A program made the translations under genes and the position numbers. A DNA stretch of 64,000 bases from Salinibacterium sp. ZJ450 (GTDB taxonomy: Bacteria; Actinomycetota; Actinomycetes; Actinomycetales; Microbacteriaceae): contig NZ_CP061771.1 of assembly GCF_011751885.2 (NCBI RefSeq), positions 1,860,001 through 1,924,000 on the forward strand, in the 5' to 3' direction. Of this stretch, positions 43,021 through 49,639 are shown one piece after another. The notes under the pieces are model-generated. The model searched no databases, was not told the origin of the DNA, and saw only the letters and a list, made by a program, of their open reading frames with translations. Every line of letters starts with the position of its first letter. Position 1 is the stretch's first letter.

Positions 43021-43061
43021 CCGACTTGTGTGCAGGACGACCCGGGGACGCACACAGTCGG
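43021..43061. other. Long imperfect inverted repeat upstream of the restriction gene
   Basis: CCGACTTGTGTGC (43021-43033) pairs with GCACACAGTCGG (43050-43061) with one bulged T, 90 bases before the nuclease start. It could be an operator, terminator or leader structure. Confidence 0.4.
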
Positions 43062-43178
43062 ATGGGCGCTGGACGGCTCGGCCGAAGCCTCGCATCGATC
43101 CGTCGTGCGTCCCGAGCCCGAATAGCCGCACGATTCGCGGACGTGCCGGCGTAACGGCGGCGTGGCGAGGCCGAGCCG

Positions 43179-43520
43179 GTGCCGGTCGGGTCGTCGTCTC
43201 ACTCCGCGCGAACAATGGCGACACGAATCTCAGGTGTGCCCCCCCCTTTTTCGCCGCATTTATCAGGGCAGGGATGGGAGAGCAGCAAGCTTCCCGCCAG
43301 ACGACACCGAAAGGGCCACCATCATGGTTATCCCTCTATCGACCGAAAGACCCGCCGTATCCGCGCCTCGGAGCGCCGTGCATGGCCCTACCTTGCCGAG
43401 AGCACCACAGCTCTCGATCTCGCGCCTACGTACCTGCCGCAGATCGACCGCCGCGCCGCCTGGGATATCCGCCGCTCGGGAGCACGCGATAACGACGGGG
43501 ATGCGAAGGGGGCCCGCTAG
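43179..43520 (+). CDS. Low-confidence small protein
   Basis: A 113-residue frame whose last 50 residues look gene-like (RRAWPYLAESTTALDLAPTY, then LPQIDRRAAWDIRRSG) while the first half is of poor composition. The start is uncertain and no family is recognised. It may be the end of a decayed gene. Confidence 0.25.
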   Translation: MPVGSSSHSARTMATRISGVPPPFSPHLSGQGWESSKLPARRHRKGHHHGYPSIDRKTRRIRASERRAWPYLAESTTALDLAPTYLPQIDRRAAWDIRRSGARDNDGDAKGAR

Positions 43521-44071
43521 CCCTTCACACTTAGCGTCGTGCGCACGGCGAGAATGAACGCCTCATTCGCCGATGTGGTCGTCTCGTCGTCATCCAGCGC
43601 GAACGTCTCCGTCATCTTGTTGAACGCGTCCAGAACGTGCGAGGGGCCCAAGATTTCGAGTGGCGCGACGGCATCGCTGATCTCCTCCCGCAGCGTCGTG
43701 GCGTTGCTCAAGTAATCGTCGAGACGTGCGTTCAGCGTCTGGCGCCGCTCGTCCGTCAGGTCGTCGTCCCCGAGTTCGGCCATGATGCCGTTGCCGGTCT
43801 TCCGGAGGTATCGCCATTGGTCTGCGAATCGCGTAGCACAAACGTAGGCGTCGAATCGACGCTCACGTACCCACCGGGCGTGCTCTCGCCGTCCCTGAAT
43901 CCACGCGCCGAAGAGCCCACCCAGCACCGCCAGCGCAGCGCCGCCGAAGATCGATAGCAGGGCGAGCACTGTCGGGTCGAGCGGCGCGGCAGCTGCCCCG
44001 TCAGCGGCGCGGCTGGCCGATGGACTTGGCACAAGAGTGAGGGCAAGAGTGAGCGCGGTGAACACGTCCAC
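43517..44071 (-). CDS. Membrane protein with cytoplasmic helical domain
   Basis: 184 residues from GTG 44071 (GTG 44065 is an alternative; the open frame runs further but is Arg-rich). An N-terminal hydrophobic segment (VFTALTLALTLVPSPSA) and a second one (LLSIFGGAALAVLGGLFGAW) precede a soluble helical domain starting QGRREHARWVRERRFDAYVC. Similar layouts are common in actinobacterial proteins of unknown function. Confidence 0.58.
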   Translation of the reverse strand: MDVFTALTLALTLVPSPSASRAADGAAAAPLDPTVLALLSIFGGAALAVLGGLFGAWIQGRREHARWVRERRFDAYVCATRFADQWRYLRKTGNGIMAELGDDDLTDERRQTLNARLDDYLSNATTLREEISDAVAPLEILGPSHVLDAFNKMTETFALDDDETTTSANEAFILAVRTTLSVKG

Positions 44072-44210
44072 AGTCTGCCCTGCTCGCTGTGCGCCGCTCT
44101 GTAGCGACGCGCTCTGCCCCGTCGCCCCTATGGGCCCGAGCCGGATTGCTCGGCGCCGCCGCCCAATTCGACATCCCAGCGCCCGCGGTCGGTGATGACG
44201 CGGAGCCGCC

Positions 44211-44528
44211 TCACCGCGGGGCCCGCCGCTCATCCTCTTGGAGCCACGCGGACCGACGTACCATCGTGTTCAGCGCATCCTCCACCGCGAGCCGCCGCAC
44301 TGGGTACACGCGGCTCATGTCGAGCTGCGGGTCGAGGCCCGCGGCGGCGGCGAGGATCCACGCGTACTGCCCGAGGCCCGATTGAATCCGGTCAAGCTCC
44401 GCCAACAGCTCCTCCACGAGCCTCACCCACGCCGCGACATCGGATCGATCGCGAGGCGTCCCGCGGTCGAGTTCGTGGAGGAGCTGGCGGGCGCGGCGCT
44501 CGTGCTGCTCGGTGCTCAGGAGGACCAC
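44211..44528 (-). CDS. Small helical protein, third gene of a mini-operon
   Basis: 105 residues from GTG 44528 (the frame opens at 44579). Helical throughout (HERRARQLLHELDRG, AAWVRLVEELLAELDRIQSG); no membrane segment. It overlaps the 29-codon frame upstream by 13 bases. Function unknown. Confidence 0.48.
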   Translation of the reverse strand: MVLLSTEQHERRARQLLHELDRGTPRDRSDVAAWVRLVEELLAELDRIQSGLGQYAWILAAAAGLDPQLDMSRVYPVRRLAVEDALNTMVRRSAWLQEDERRAPR

Positions 44529-44605
44529 CGAGTGGCGATGACCTCGCGGGCGGTGAGGCCGCTGCCGAGGGCGCACCACTCTTGATCAGCGCTTGCGCGC
44601 GTCAT
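44516..44605 (-). CDS. Predicted 29-residue peptide, second gene of a mini-operon
   Basis: MTRASADQEWCALGSGLTAR and nine more residues. ATG 44605 lies inside the end of the 59-codon gene, with GGGGGTG just upstream. Supported by overlap with genes on both sides; otherwise weak. Confidence 0.3.
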   Translation of the reverse strand: MTRASADQEWCALGSGLTAREVIATRWSS

Positions 44606-44765
44606 CACCCCCGTAGTCGATCCCGGGCTGGGCGCGGGTGACCGTGGAGGCTTGGGCCAAGGCGCTGTCGAGGGTCGTGTAGCTGCCGCCGACGAGGTCG
44701 GGACCGGTAGTGGTTTCGGAAGAGTGGGAGTAGAGGATTCCGTACTCGGTCGGTTTGGATGTCAT
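44586..44765 (-). CDS. Small 59-residue protein, leaderless
   Basis: Begins MTSKPTEYGILYSHSSETTT and continues GPDLVGGSYTTLDSALAQAS. Its ATG (44765) is placed exactly seven bases after the promoter box at 44773. Codon use is gene-like and the C-terminus is basic (DDARKR). No homologous family comes to mind. It heads a probable three-gene minus-strand operon ending at 44211. Confidence 0.5.
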   Translation of the reverse strand: MTSKPTEYGILYSHSSETTTGPDLVGGSYTTLDSALAQASTVTRAQPGIDYGGDDARKR

Positions 44766-44772
44766 GCCTCGG

Positions 44773-44782
44773 CTATGCGCGG
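44773..44782 (-). promoter_or_regulatory. Island promoter box upstream of the 59-codon gene
   Basis: Minus strand CCGCGCATAG, seven bases, then ATG 44765. Confidence 0.55.
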
Positions 44783-44821
44783 CAGGCGCGCCCGCGCGAG
44801 AGTGTCTGCCAGAGTGAGGGC

Positions 44822-45289
44822 GTGAAACTCACTCCGCTCATCGCTGTCGTCGTGCTTGGGTTGCTCGTCAGTGGCTGTTCATCGAGCGATAGCTCCGAGG
44901 CCGTGGTCCCCAACGCGCCTGCTGCGGTAGAGACCGCAGTCCCGATCGACGCTGAAGCCCAAGCCGAAGTGGCGGCAGCCGACAACGAGGCTGCCGAGGC
45001 CCTCCGGCTCAAAGTTTCTTACGAATCCTGGGAGGCCGGGTATTTTGACGGGTATCACGAGGGCAACCGATATCTGGAGCCCACCCCGCACGCCGAGGAC
45101 TGGTCCGCGTCCGACCGAACCGCATACGACGAGGGCTACACAGTGGGGCTCAACGACGGCGAAATCGGCGAGTTCTACGGCTACTCAGGCGTCAGTGAGT
45201 ACGCCGACGCCTGGTTTGCCCACCAGTTCGGCGGTGAGGGTTGGGGCGAGGAGATTGGTTGCGCGCTGGTTGGGTGTGAGGGCCGCTAG
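44822..45289 (+). CDS. Lipoprotein with Tyr/Gly repeats
   Basis: 155 residues from GTG 44822 (GAGGG just upstream). Lipobox LLVSGC, Ser/Asp linker, then an Ala/Glu-rich helix and two repeats of a Tyr-x-x-Gly-Tyr type (GYFDGYHEGNRY and AYDEGYTVGLNDG). Two C-terminal Cys (IGCALVGC) could be disulfide bonded. It should be membrane-anchored outside. It is divergent from the 59-codon gene. Function unknown. Confidence 0.65.
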   Translation: MKLTPLIAVVVLGLLVSGCSSSDSSEAVVPNAPAAVETAVPIDAEAQAEVAAADNEAAEALRLKVSYESWEAGYFDGYHEGNRYLEPTPHAEDWSASDRTAYDEGYTVGLNDGEIGEFYGYSGVSEYADAWFAHQFGGEGWGEEIGCALVGCEGR

Positions 45290-45321
45290 CTCATGATGGG
45301 CGAGAAATGACCGCTCTATGC

Positions 45322-46210
45322 TCAGATGGCCTCGACTGCCTCCGCGATCGAGATCACTTCAATGTCGGCGGGGGCGTCGTCTGCGACAACCACGAGCCCA
45401 CTGCCGATCAGCTCAGCCACTGCCCCGTTAATCTGCGCGGCCACGCCCGCAGATGCCAGCGATGCTCGAACGAGAGCCCGCCCAGCGGTGAACTCCGCAA
45501 CAGTCGAGAGATCCGCGGTTTCAGCGAGAGACGCCGCCGACTCCCCTAGATCCGCGATACTGCGGTGTAGCTCGTTGTCAGGGTCGAAGATCGGGATCGG
45601 CAGCCTCCACGGCAGCGTGTCGATATCGCGGGCTCCAAATAGCCCACGCGACTGGAGCTTGATTACTCGATCCATCACTACATCGCTGTTGAGAATTGCT
45701 GCCAGGTAGTGCCCCTCGCTCACACCCGCGACCGGCATCCAGTACAGCTTGTGCTCGACAACCGCATCTGCATCTGTCACATACGCGGCCGCGATGCGGT
45801 TACCGGAGGCCGAGTACACGACTCGATGGGTTTGGCCGGGGAGCTGCCGCTTCAGAGTCCCTTGGTAATTGAGTCGCTGGCTGAGCTCGATGCGGGAGGC
45901 ATCCGTTCGATTGGTCAACCTTGTCGAGTTGCGCCCAGCGCTTCGCGAGAAGTGGATAGTTCGCCATTTGCGACGGGGTCAAGATCTTGCCGTCAAAGAT
46001 CGGCAGTACCGCCTTCTCCGGCCAGACGACACGGTAGGGCACAACGGACGAACTCAGCAGGACCGTCTTCACGAACTGCTGCTCAATTGGTCCTTCGACG
46101 CTCTTCAGGCTCTTCCACGGCTGCTTCTCTTGCGTGGTTCTCGAACTGATCACATCTATTGTTCCCGCCGGGAGACCGAGGGGTCCGGCAGGCAATTCGT
46201 AATGGTTGAC
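45322..46210 (-). pseudogene. C-terminal remnant of an N6-adenine DNA methylase/restriction protein, frameshifted
   Basis: The upstream frame reads FVKTVLLSSSVVPYRVVWPE and ILTPSQMANYPLLAKRWAQL; the frame then shifts near 45915 to SQRLNYQGTLKRQLPGQTHR, YSASGNRIAAAYVTDADAVV and SEGHYLAAILNSDVVMDRVI. This is the target-recognition part that follows the catalytic domain in large N6 methylases (type IIG/IIL or related). The methyltransferase core itself is absent. Together with the EVE-HNH gene it indicates a former restriction locus. Confidence 0.65.
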
Positions 46211-46323
46211 AGGAGGACACGAGCACTATTCACACAGGATTCCGCTGAGCCACCGGGCCCACGCACTCATCCACAAACCCCGCGATCCGATCAACATCTG
46301 CCAACCGGTGGCCAGCCGCCGCC

Positions 46324-47268
46324 TCACGGACGTCGTCCAGCAAGGAGCTCGCGAATGGCATAGGCCCAGTAGTCGATCTCGATGCGGAGCCGAGACCGCC
46401 AGCCGAACTTCCAAGCCGACTGGCCCACGTAGTGGTTCCTGTAAGGATGGCCGCGATCGAGCTCGCAGCGCCAACATAATTGCGCCGGAGTGCGGAGTCG
46501 GTGGCCACAATCCGGACACGCCGAACGAGTCAGCCGGATGCTCTCAACGACGCCAACCGCCCAGAAATCGGCGTCCAAGTCTGCTGCCGTGCCGCTCCAG
46601 AGCGCCGCGCGCTGACCAATGGCGGCGTCCGTCATTCCTCTCCATTCTGACCAGATTGGATCGCCGGCACGTCGCGCTCGCAGTGTCTCCGCGTAGTGCT
46701 TGACCACATAGCGTTCGCCGTCTGCGATGACAGTGAAGCGGCCGTGATCTTTGTTCCCGATGCTCTGTCGCGCCCCGGCAGATGCCGACGCGAGGTGAAC
46801 CCGGCGCGGGTAGAGCTTGCGCCGGAACCGGCGTTGGTTTCGCTTTCGCCGCAGCAGCCAGCGAAGCTCATGCTTTGGGCTGCCGAGCAGTGGCGCCACG
46901 CGGTGATCCCACGCACAGAGCACCGAGACCCATCCGAACGCGTCGCGCAGGCGGCCACGGCGGCCACAAACCTCGCAGATCCGGCCGCCGGCGGCTTCGA
47001 ATGCCGCCACGACGGCCGCCGCGGCCTCCCGATCCTCTGGGTGCAGTGCCGCCGAGTACAACGTCAGGCGGCCCATCTTCTCGCGTGCGTTCACCATTCG
47101 CCAGCTCGGTGCGGCCGCCCGCCCCGCAGAATCCGCCGCCGTTACAAGCGCCCACCACCCCTCAGCGCATTCCAGTTTGACGCCGGCCAGCACCGTTGGG
47201 TCCGACGCGATCGCCGCGATGACGCGCCGCACCTGCTTCGTCGGCCGCCTGGTTCGATATTCACCCAT
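46324..47268 (-). CDS. Zinc-finger protein of unknown function
   Basis: 314 residues from ATG 47268, which lies seven bases after an island promoter box. Two Cys pairs in the middle (ICEVCGRRGRL) and near the end (ACPDCGHRLRTPAQLCWRCE) form at least one treble-clef-like zinc site. The part between is basic (RRKRNQRRFRRKLYPRRV) and could bind nucleic acid. No family recognised. Confidence 0.62.
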   Translation of the reverse strand: MGEYRTRRPTKQVRRVIAAIASDPTVLAGVKLECAEGWWALVTAADSAGRAAAPSWRMVNAREKMGRLTLYSAALHPEDREAAAAVVAAFEAAGGRICEVCGRRGRLRDAFGWVSVLCAWDHRVAPLLGSPKHELRWLLRRKRNQRRFRRKLYPRRVHLASASAGARQSIGNKDHGRFTVIADGERYVVKHYAETLRARRAGDPIWSEWRGMTDAAIGQRAALWSGTAADLDADFWAVGVVESIRLTRSACPDCGHRLRTPAQLCWRCELDRGHPYRNHYVGQSAWKFGWRSRLRIEIDYWAYAIRELLAGRRP

Positions 47269-47275
47269 GCATCGC

Positions 47276-47285
47276 CTATGCGCGG
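47276..47285 (-). promoter_or_regulatory. Island promoter box upstream of the zinc-finger gene
   Basis: Minus strand CCGCGCATAG, seven bases, then ATG 47268. Confidence 0.55.
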
Positions 47286-47370
47286 CAAGCCCGGCCCACA
47301 TGCGCCATGACTGTCTTCGCGGCGCCAAGGAGTCGCGTTCGCCGCATCTGCCATTGGCGGAGGTGTCACT

Positions 47371-48237
47371 ATGAGAATCAGGTTCGAGAAAGTCCAGGAG
47401 GCGCTCGGCGTCGCGGTCACAAGCTTGACGCTCGGTGCAGCGGCGTTGCTCTGCGCGCTCGCGGCGATCGACCCCGGCACCAGCCTCGGCTGGGATCCCA
47501 GGTATCCGCTGTCGGTCGCCCTCGGTGGCCGCGGCGGCGATATCGAAGTCGGGCTACCCATGGAGATTCGTGACGTCGAGCCCCTTGCCGGCGAGCTCTA
47601 CGCCGGGGCTAGGGAGACGCTCGACGACCTCGGCTTCACTGGCCGGCTCTACATTGACGACGAGGCATGTCTCGGTTCGAGCAGGACTGCACTCGCGTGC
47701 GCCGAAATAGACGGCGGCAGCATCTGGCTCCGACCCAGCGTCGTCGCCCCCAATGACAGGTGGGTCTTCGCCCACGAATTCGTCCACATTGAGACCAGCA
47801 CGTCGGAGCACGAATGGCTAGTAGCGAATTCGTCTGAAGTCGGATGGTCCTCGACCTCGTGGGGCTGGGGCAACTCCTCAGTAGAGGGCGCCGCAGACTG
47901 TGGCGCGACGATTCTGCTCGACGGTCTGATTCCCGGCTCATCGGCCGACGCGGCACACGGAGAGTGCTCACCGTTCGAACTCGAAATCGCCCAGAGGGTG
48001 CTCCACGACACACTCGCAGACCAATCGTTCAACGAGGTCTACGACAGCTTCGTCGAGCGCCGTACCCCACAGGTGACAGCGCTCGCGCATGCCTTAGGTT
48101 ACTCGGGCGCGGTCAAACTCGGCCCCGTCCAGGTCTCCGGCACTGAGCCCCTCTGGCTCCGCTTCGACGTCGCCGACGACGACGTCGCCCAAGCCCCGCT
48201 GTCGGAGTTTGAGAGTATCGATGCGTTCGGGAGGTGA
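47371..48237 (+). CDS. Membrane-anchored HExxH-type metallopeptidase-like protein
   Basis: 288 residues with GGAGG before ATG 47371. An N-terminal membrane anchor (VAVTSLTLGAAALLCALAAI) precedes an extracellular domain containing the zinc-peptidase motif VFAHEFVHIETS (His-Glu-x-x-His) and a downstream SVEGAADCGATILL that could supply the third ligand. Two Cys pairs may be disulfides. Protease activity at the cell surface is likely but the substrate is unknown. Confidence 0.68.
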   Translation: MRIRFEKVQEALGVAVTSLTLGAAALLCALAAIDPGTSLGWDPRYPLSVALGGRGGDIEVGLPMEIRDVEPLAGELYAGARETLDDLGFTGRLYIDDEACLGSSRTALACAEIDGGSIWLRPSVVAPNDRWVFAHEFVHIETSTSEHEWLVANSSEVGWSSTSWGWGNSSVEGAADCGATILLDGLIPGSSADAAHGECSPFELEIAQRVLHDTLADQSFNEVYDSFVERRTPQVTALAHALGYSGAVKLGPVQVSGTEPLWLRFDVADDDVAQAPLSEFESIDAFGR

Positions 48238-48252
48238 GGTGACTTGGAACAG

Positions 48253-48744
48253 TTAGAGCAGCCCGCAATCGATCTGCCGGAGTGAGCGAAGGCTGCGGAC
48301 CAAGCCGCACTCCCCGAGCGTCGCGATCACCGACACACCCTCGCAGTCAGGCAGGTCGCGGTCGTAGAGGAGGAACTGATCCTCAGTCAACAGGAGCGGG
48401 ATATCCGGCCGCGGCCAATCCCACGCGATCTCTGGCACAGGTTCCCCGATGCCGCGCACCGCGAAAAGCGCCTCGACGACCGTCGGCAGCTCAGTCTCCG
48501 GGCTCCACCTCTCGTTATCGGTGAGTTCGACGAGCAATAGTGCCTGCGAGAGGGTGGCTATGCGAGCGGCGATGTGGCCCCGCGCGGCCCATCGTGCGTC
48601 ATTATCGGCGCTCGCGAGGTAGTGGCCGGGGAAGTACGCTTCCAACAGCGATCCGTAATCTGGTGCGAGGAATGCTTCACCAGTTGGCAATCGCCCCCAT
48701 AACAGGCGTCCCTCGGGCACTCGATCTGGTAACGCGGGCATCAT
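48253..48744 (-). CDS. Uncharacterised protein, second gene of a coupled pair
   Basis: 163 residues from ATG 48744, overlapping the stop of the upstream gene as ATGA. Sequence includes PEGRLLWGRLPTGEAFLAPD and a C-terminal EGVSVIATLGECGLVRSLRS. No membrane segment. Probably made together with, and acting with, the upstream protein. Confidence 0.6.
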   Translation of the reverse strand: MMPALPDRVPEGRLLWGRLPTGEAFLAPDYGSLLEAYFPGHYLASADNDARWAARGHIAARIATLSQALLLVELTDNERWSPETELPTVVEALFAVRGIGEPVPEIAWDWPRPDIPLLLTEDQFLLYDRDLPDCEGVSVIATLGECGLVRSLRSLRQIDCGLL

Positions 48745-49250
48745 AGGTAGCCCCATTCGAGGAGCCCGACGGGTACCCGCGCGAGCGAGTTCAGAAGCGC
48801 CGATGTCGTGATGGAATCCAATGACTCGACAGCACCATGCGTGCGCCGGGGCCAATGATGGCGGCACACAAATAGGGGCGGTTGCCCGGCAGGCCACGCC
48901 CCCGGAGCGTTCATTAGCATCGTGCCACGGGACGCGGTCAACGCGTCTTTGATCCACTGAGGCTGGTCAAGCGACCAAGCGGGGTCGTCTCCCCCACCTC
49001 GCGCCCATTTCTCGACGACGGCGGCCTGGAGATCATCTGCGCACCGCTCGGCGATGAGCCGACGAACGCGTATTTTCTCGGCGGCGCTCGCCGAGGAGTC
49101 GTAGCCGGGGAAGATCCCCGCCAAAAGCTCATCGGCCGAGGCAGCCACCGCGAGTTGATTGTCGGCGAGCGATCCGTCGACCCACACTGCATTGCGAGTC
49201 CGCTGTGGTCTGCGCAGCGGGCGCTGTTCTCCGGGAGTGTCGTTGTCCAT
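48741..49250 (-). CDS. Uncharacterised protein, first gene of a coupled pair
   Basis: 169 residues from ATG 49250, seven bases after an island promoter box. Soluble, with QWIKDALTASRGTMLMNAPG and a C-terminal SALLNSLARVPVGLLEWGYL. Both this and the next protein resemble actinobacterial proteins of unknown function in length and composition. Translationally coupled to the gene at 48253 by a four-base overlap. Confidence 0.6.
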   Translation of the reverse strand: MDNDTPGEQRPLRRPQRTRNAVWVDGSLADNQLAVAASADELLAGIFPGYDSSASAAEKIRVRRLIAERCADDLQAAVVEKWARGGGDDPAWSLDQPQWIKDALTASRGTMLMNAPGAWPAGQPPLFVCRHHWPRRTHGAVESLDSITTSALLNSLARVPVGLLEWGYL

Positions 49251-49257
49251 GACACAC

Positions 49258-49267
49258 CTATGCGCGG
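49258..49267 (-). promoter_or_regulatory. Island promoter box upstream of the coupled pair
   Basis: Minus strand CCGCGCATAG, seven bases, then ATG 49250. Confidence 0.55.
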
Positions 49268-49331
49268 AGGCGGCCGTTTCCCGCAACGGCGCTCGCAGCT
49301 GCCCAACTGCCCGCGGCGACCCGGAAGCGCC

Positions 49332-49505
49332 TCAGCTAGCGCCTGGGAGCCGCTCAGACATTAGTCTGCCCTCGTACGTTACGACGTCCCAAGTGATCGA
49401 ACGGTGTGGAAGTCTTGCGACGGTGAGCGCCACCTTGTCGCCCGTCCAACGCACCACCGCGATCTCGTGGTGCATCGGTGTCCCGTCCCCGGCAGTCCAT
49501 TGCAC
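49332..49505 (-). CDS. Small protein near the right end of the island
   Basis: 57 residues from GTG 49505: VQWTAGDGTPMHHEIAVVRW, then TWDVVTYEGRLMSERL. The composition is protein-like, with alternating beta strands. The frame is open further upstream into the arm repeats without a better start, so this could also be the end of a gene truncated at the element boundary. Confidence 0.45.
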   Translation of the reverse strand: MQWTAGDGTPMHHEIAVVRWTGDKVALTVARLPHRSITWDVVTYEGRLMSERLPGAS

Positions 49506-49528
49506 GGAATCGGAAACCGGTGCCTGAA

Positions 49529-49552
49529 CGACTACACCTGCGACTACACCGA
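49529..49552 (+). promoter_or_regulatory. Tandem arm-type integrase site, right end
   Basis: CGACTACACCTG and CGACTACACCGA in tandem, followed by ATTT, twelve bases before the attachment core. Same order and orientation as at 17843. Confidence 0.5.
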
Positions 49553-49564
49553 TTTCCAGATGCA

Positions 49565-49614
49565 GTAGGGCGGACGGGACTTGAACCCGTGACCGACGGA
49601 TTATGAGTCCGCTG
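49565..49614. repeat. Right attachment site (attR), inside the intact tRNA gene
   Basis: 50 bases shared with 17714-17763 (two differences). It covers the tRNA from the anticodon arm to the 3' end plus one or two bases beyond. Confidence 0.88.
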
Positions 49615-49639
49615 CTCTAACCAGCTGAGCTACCGCCCC
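49566..49639 (-). tRNA. tRNA with CAU anticodon (tRNA-Met, or tRNA-Ile2 if lysidinylated)
   Basis: Read on the minus strand it folds as a complete cloverleaf: acceptor GGGGCGG with CCGCCCT (G1-U72 wobble), D-arm AGCTCAGCTGGTTAGAGC, anticodon loop CTCATAA, T-arm with GGTTCAAGTCC. CCA is not encoded. The CAU loop suits elongator Met or Ile2; I cannot separate these by eye. Its first ten bases contain the end of the glycosyltransferase gene, and its 3' part is the integration target. Confidence 0.93.

Larger units (their letters stand above)
17764..49564. mobile_element. Integrated genomic island at a CAU-anticodon tRNA gene (31.8 kb)
   Basis: Flanked by 50-bp direct repeats of the tRNA 3' part (17714 and 49565), with a tyrosine integrase and excisionase at the left end and matching arm-type repeats near both ends. 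It carries DUF2637 and CoiA-like genes, a possible replication region (25698-27634), restriction and other defence-like genes, and many small membrane proteins. I see no relaxase, no FtsK/TraB-type translocase and no phage structural genes, so it is best called an integrative element, mobilisable at most or decayed. Several of its genes are broken. Confidence 0.85.
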
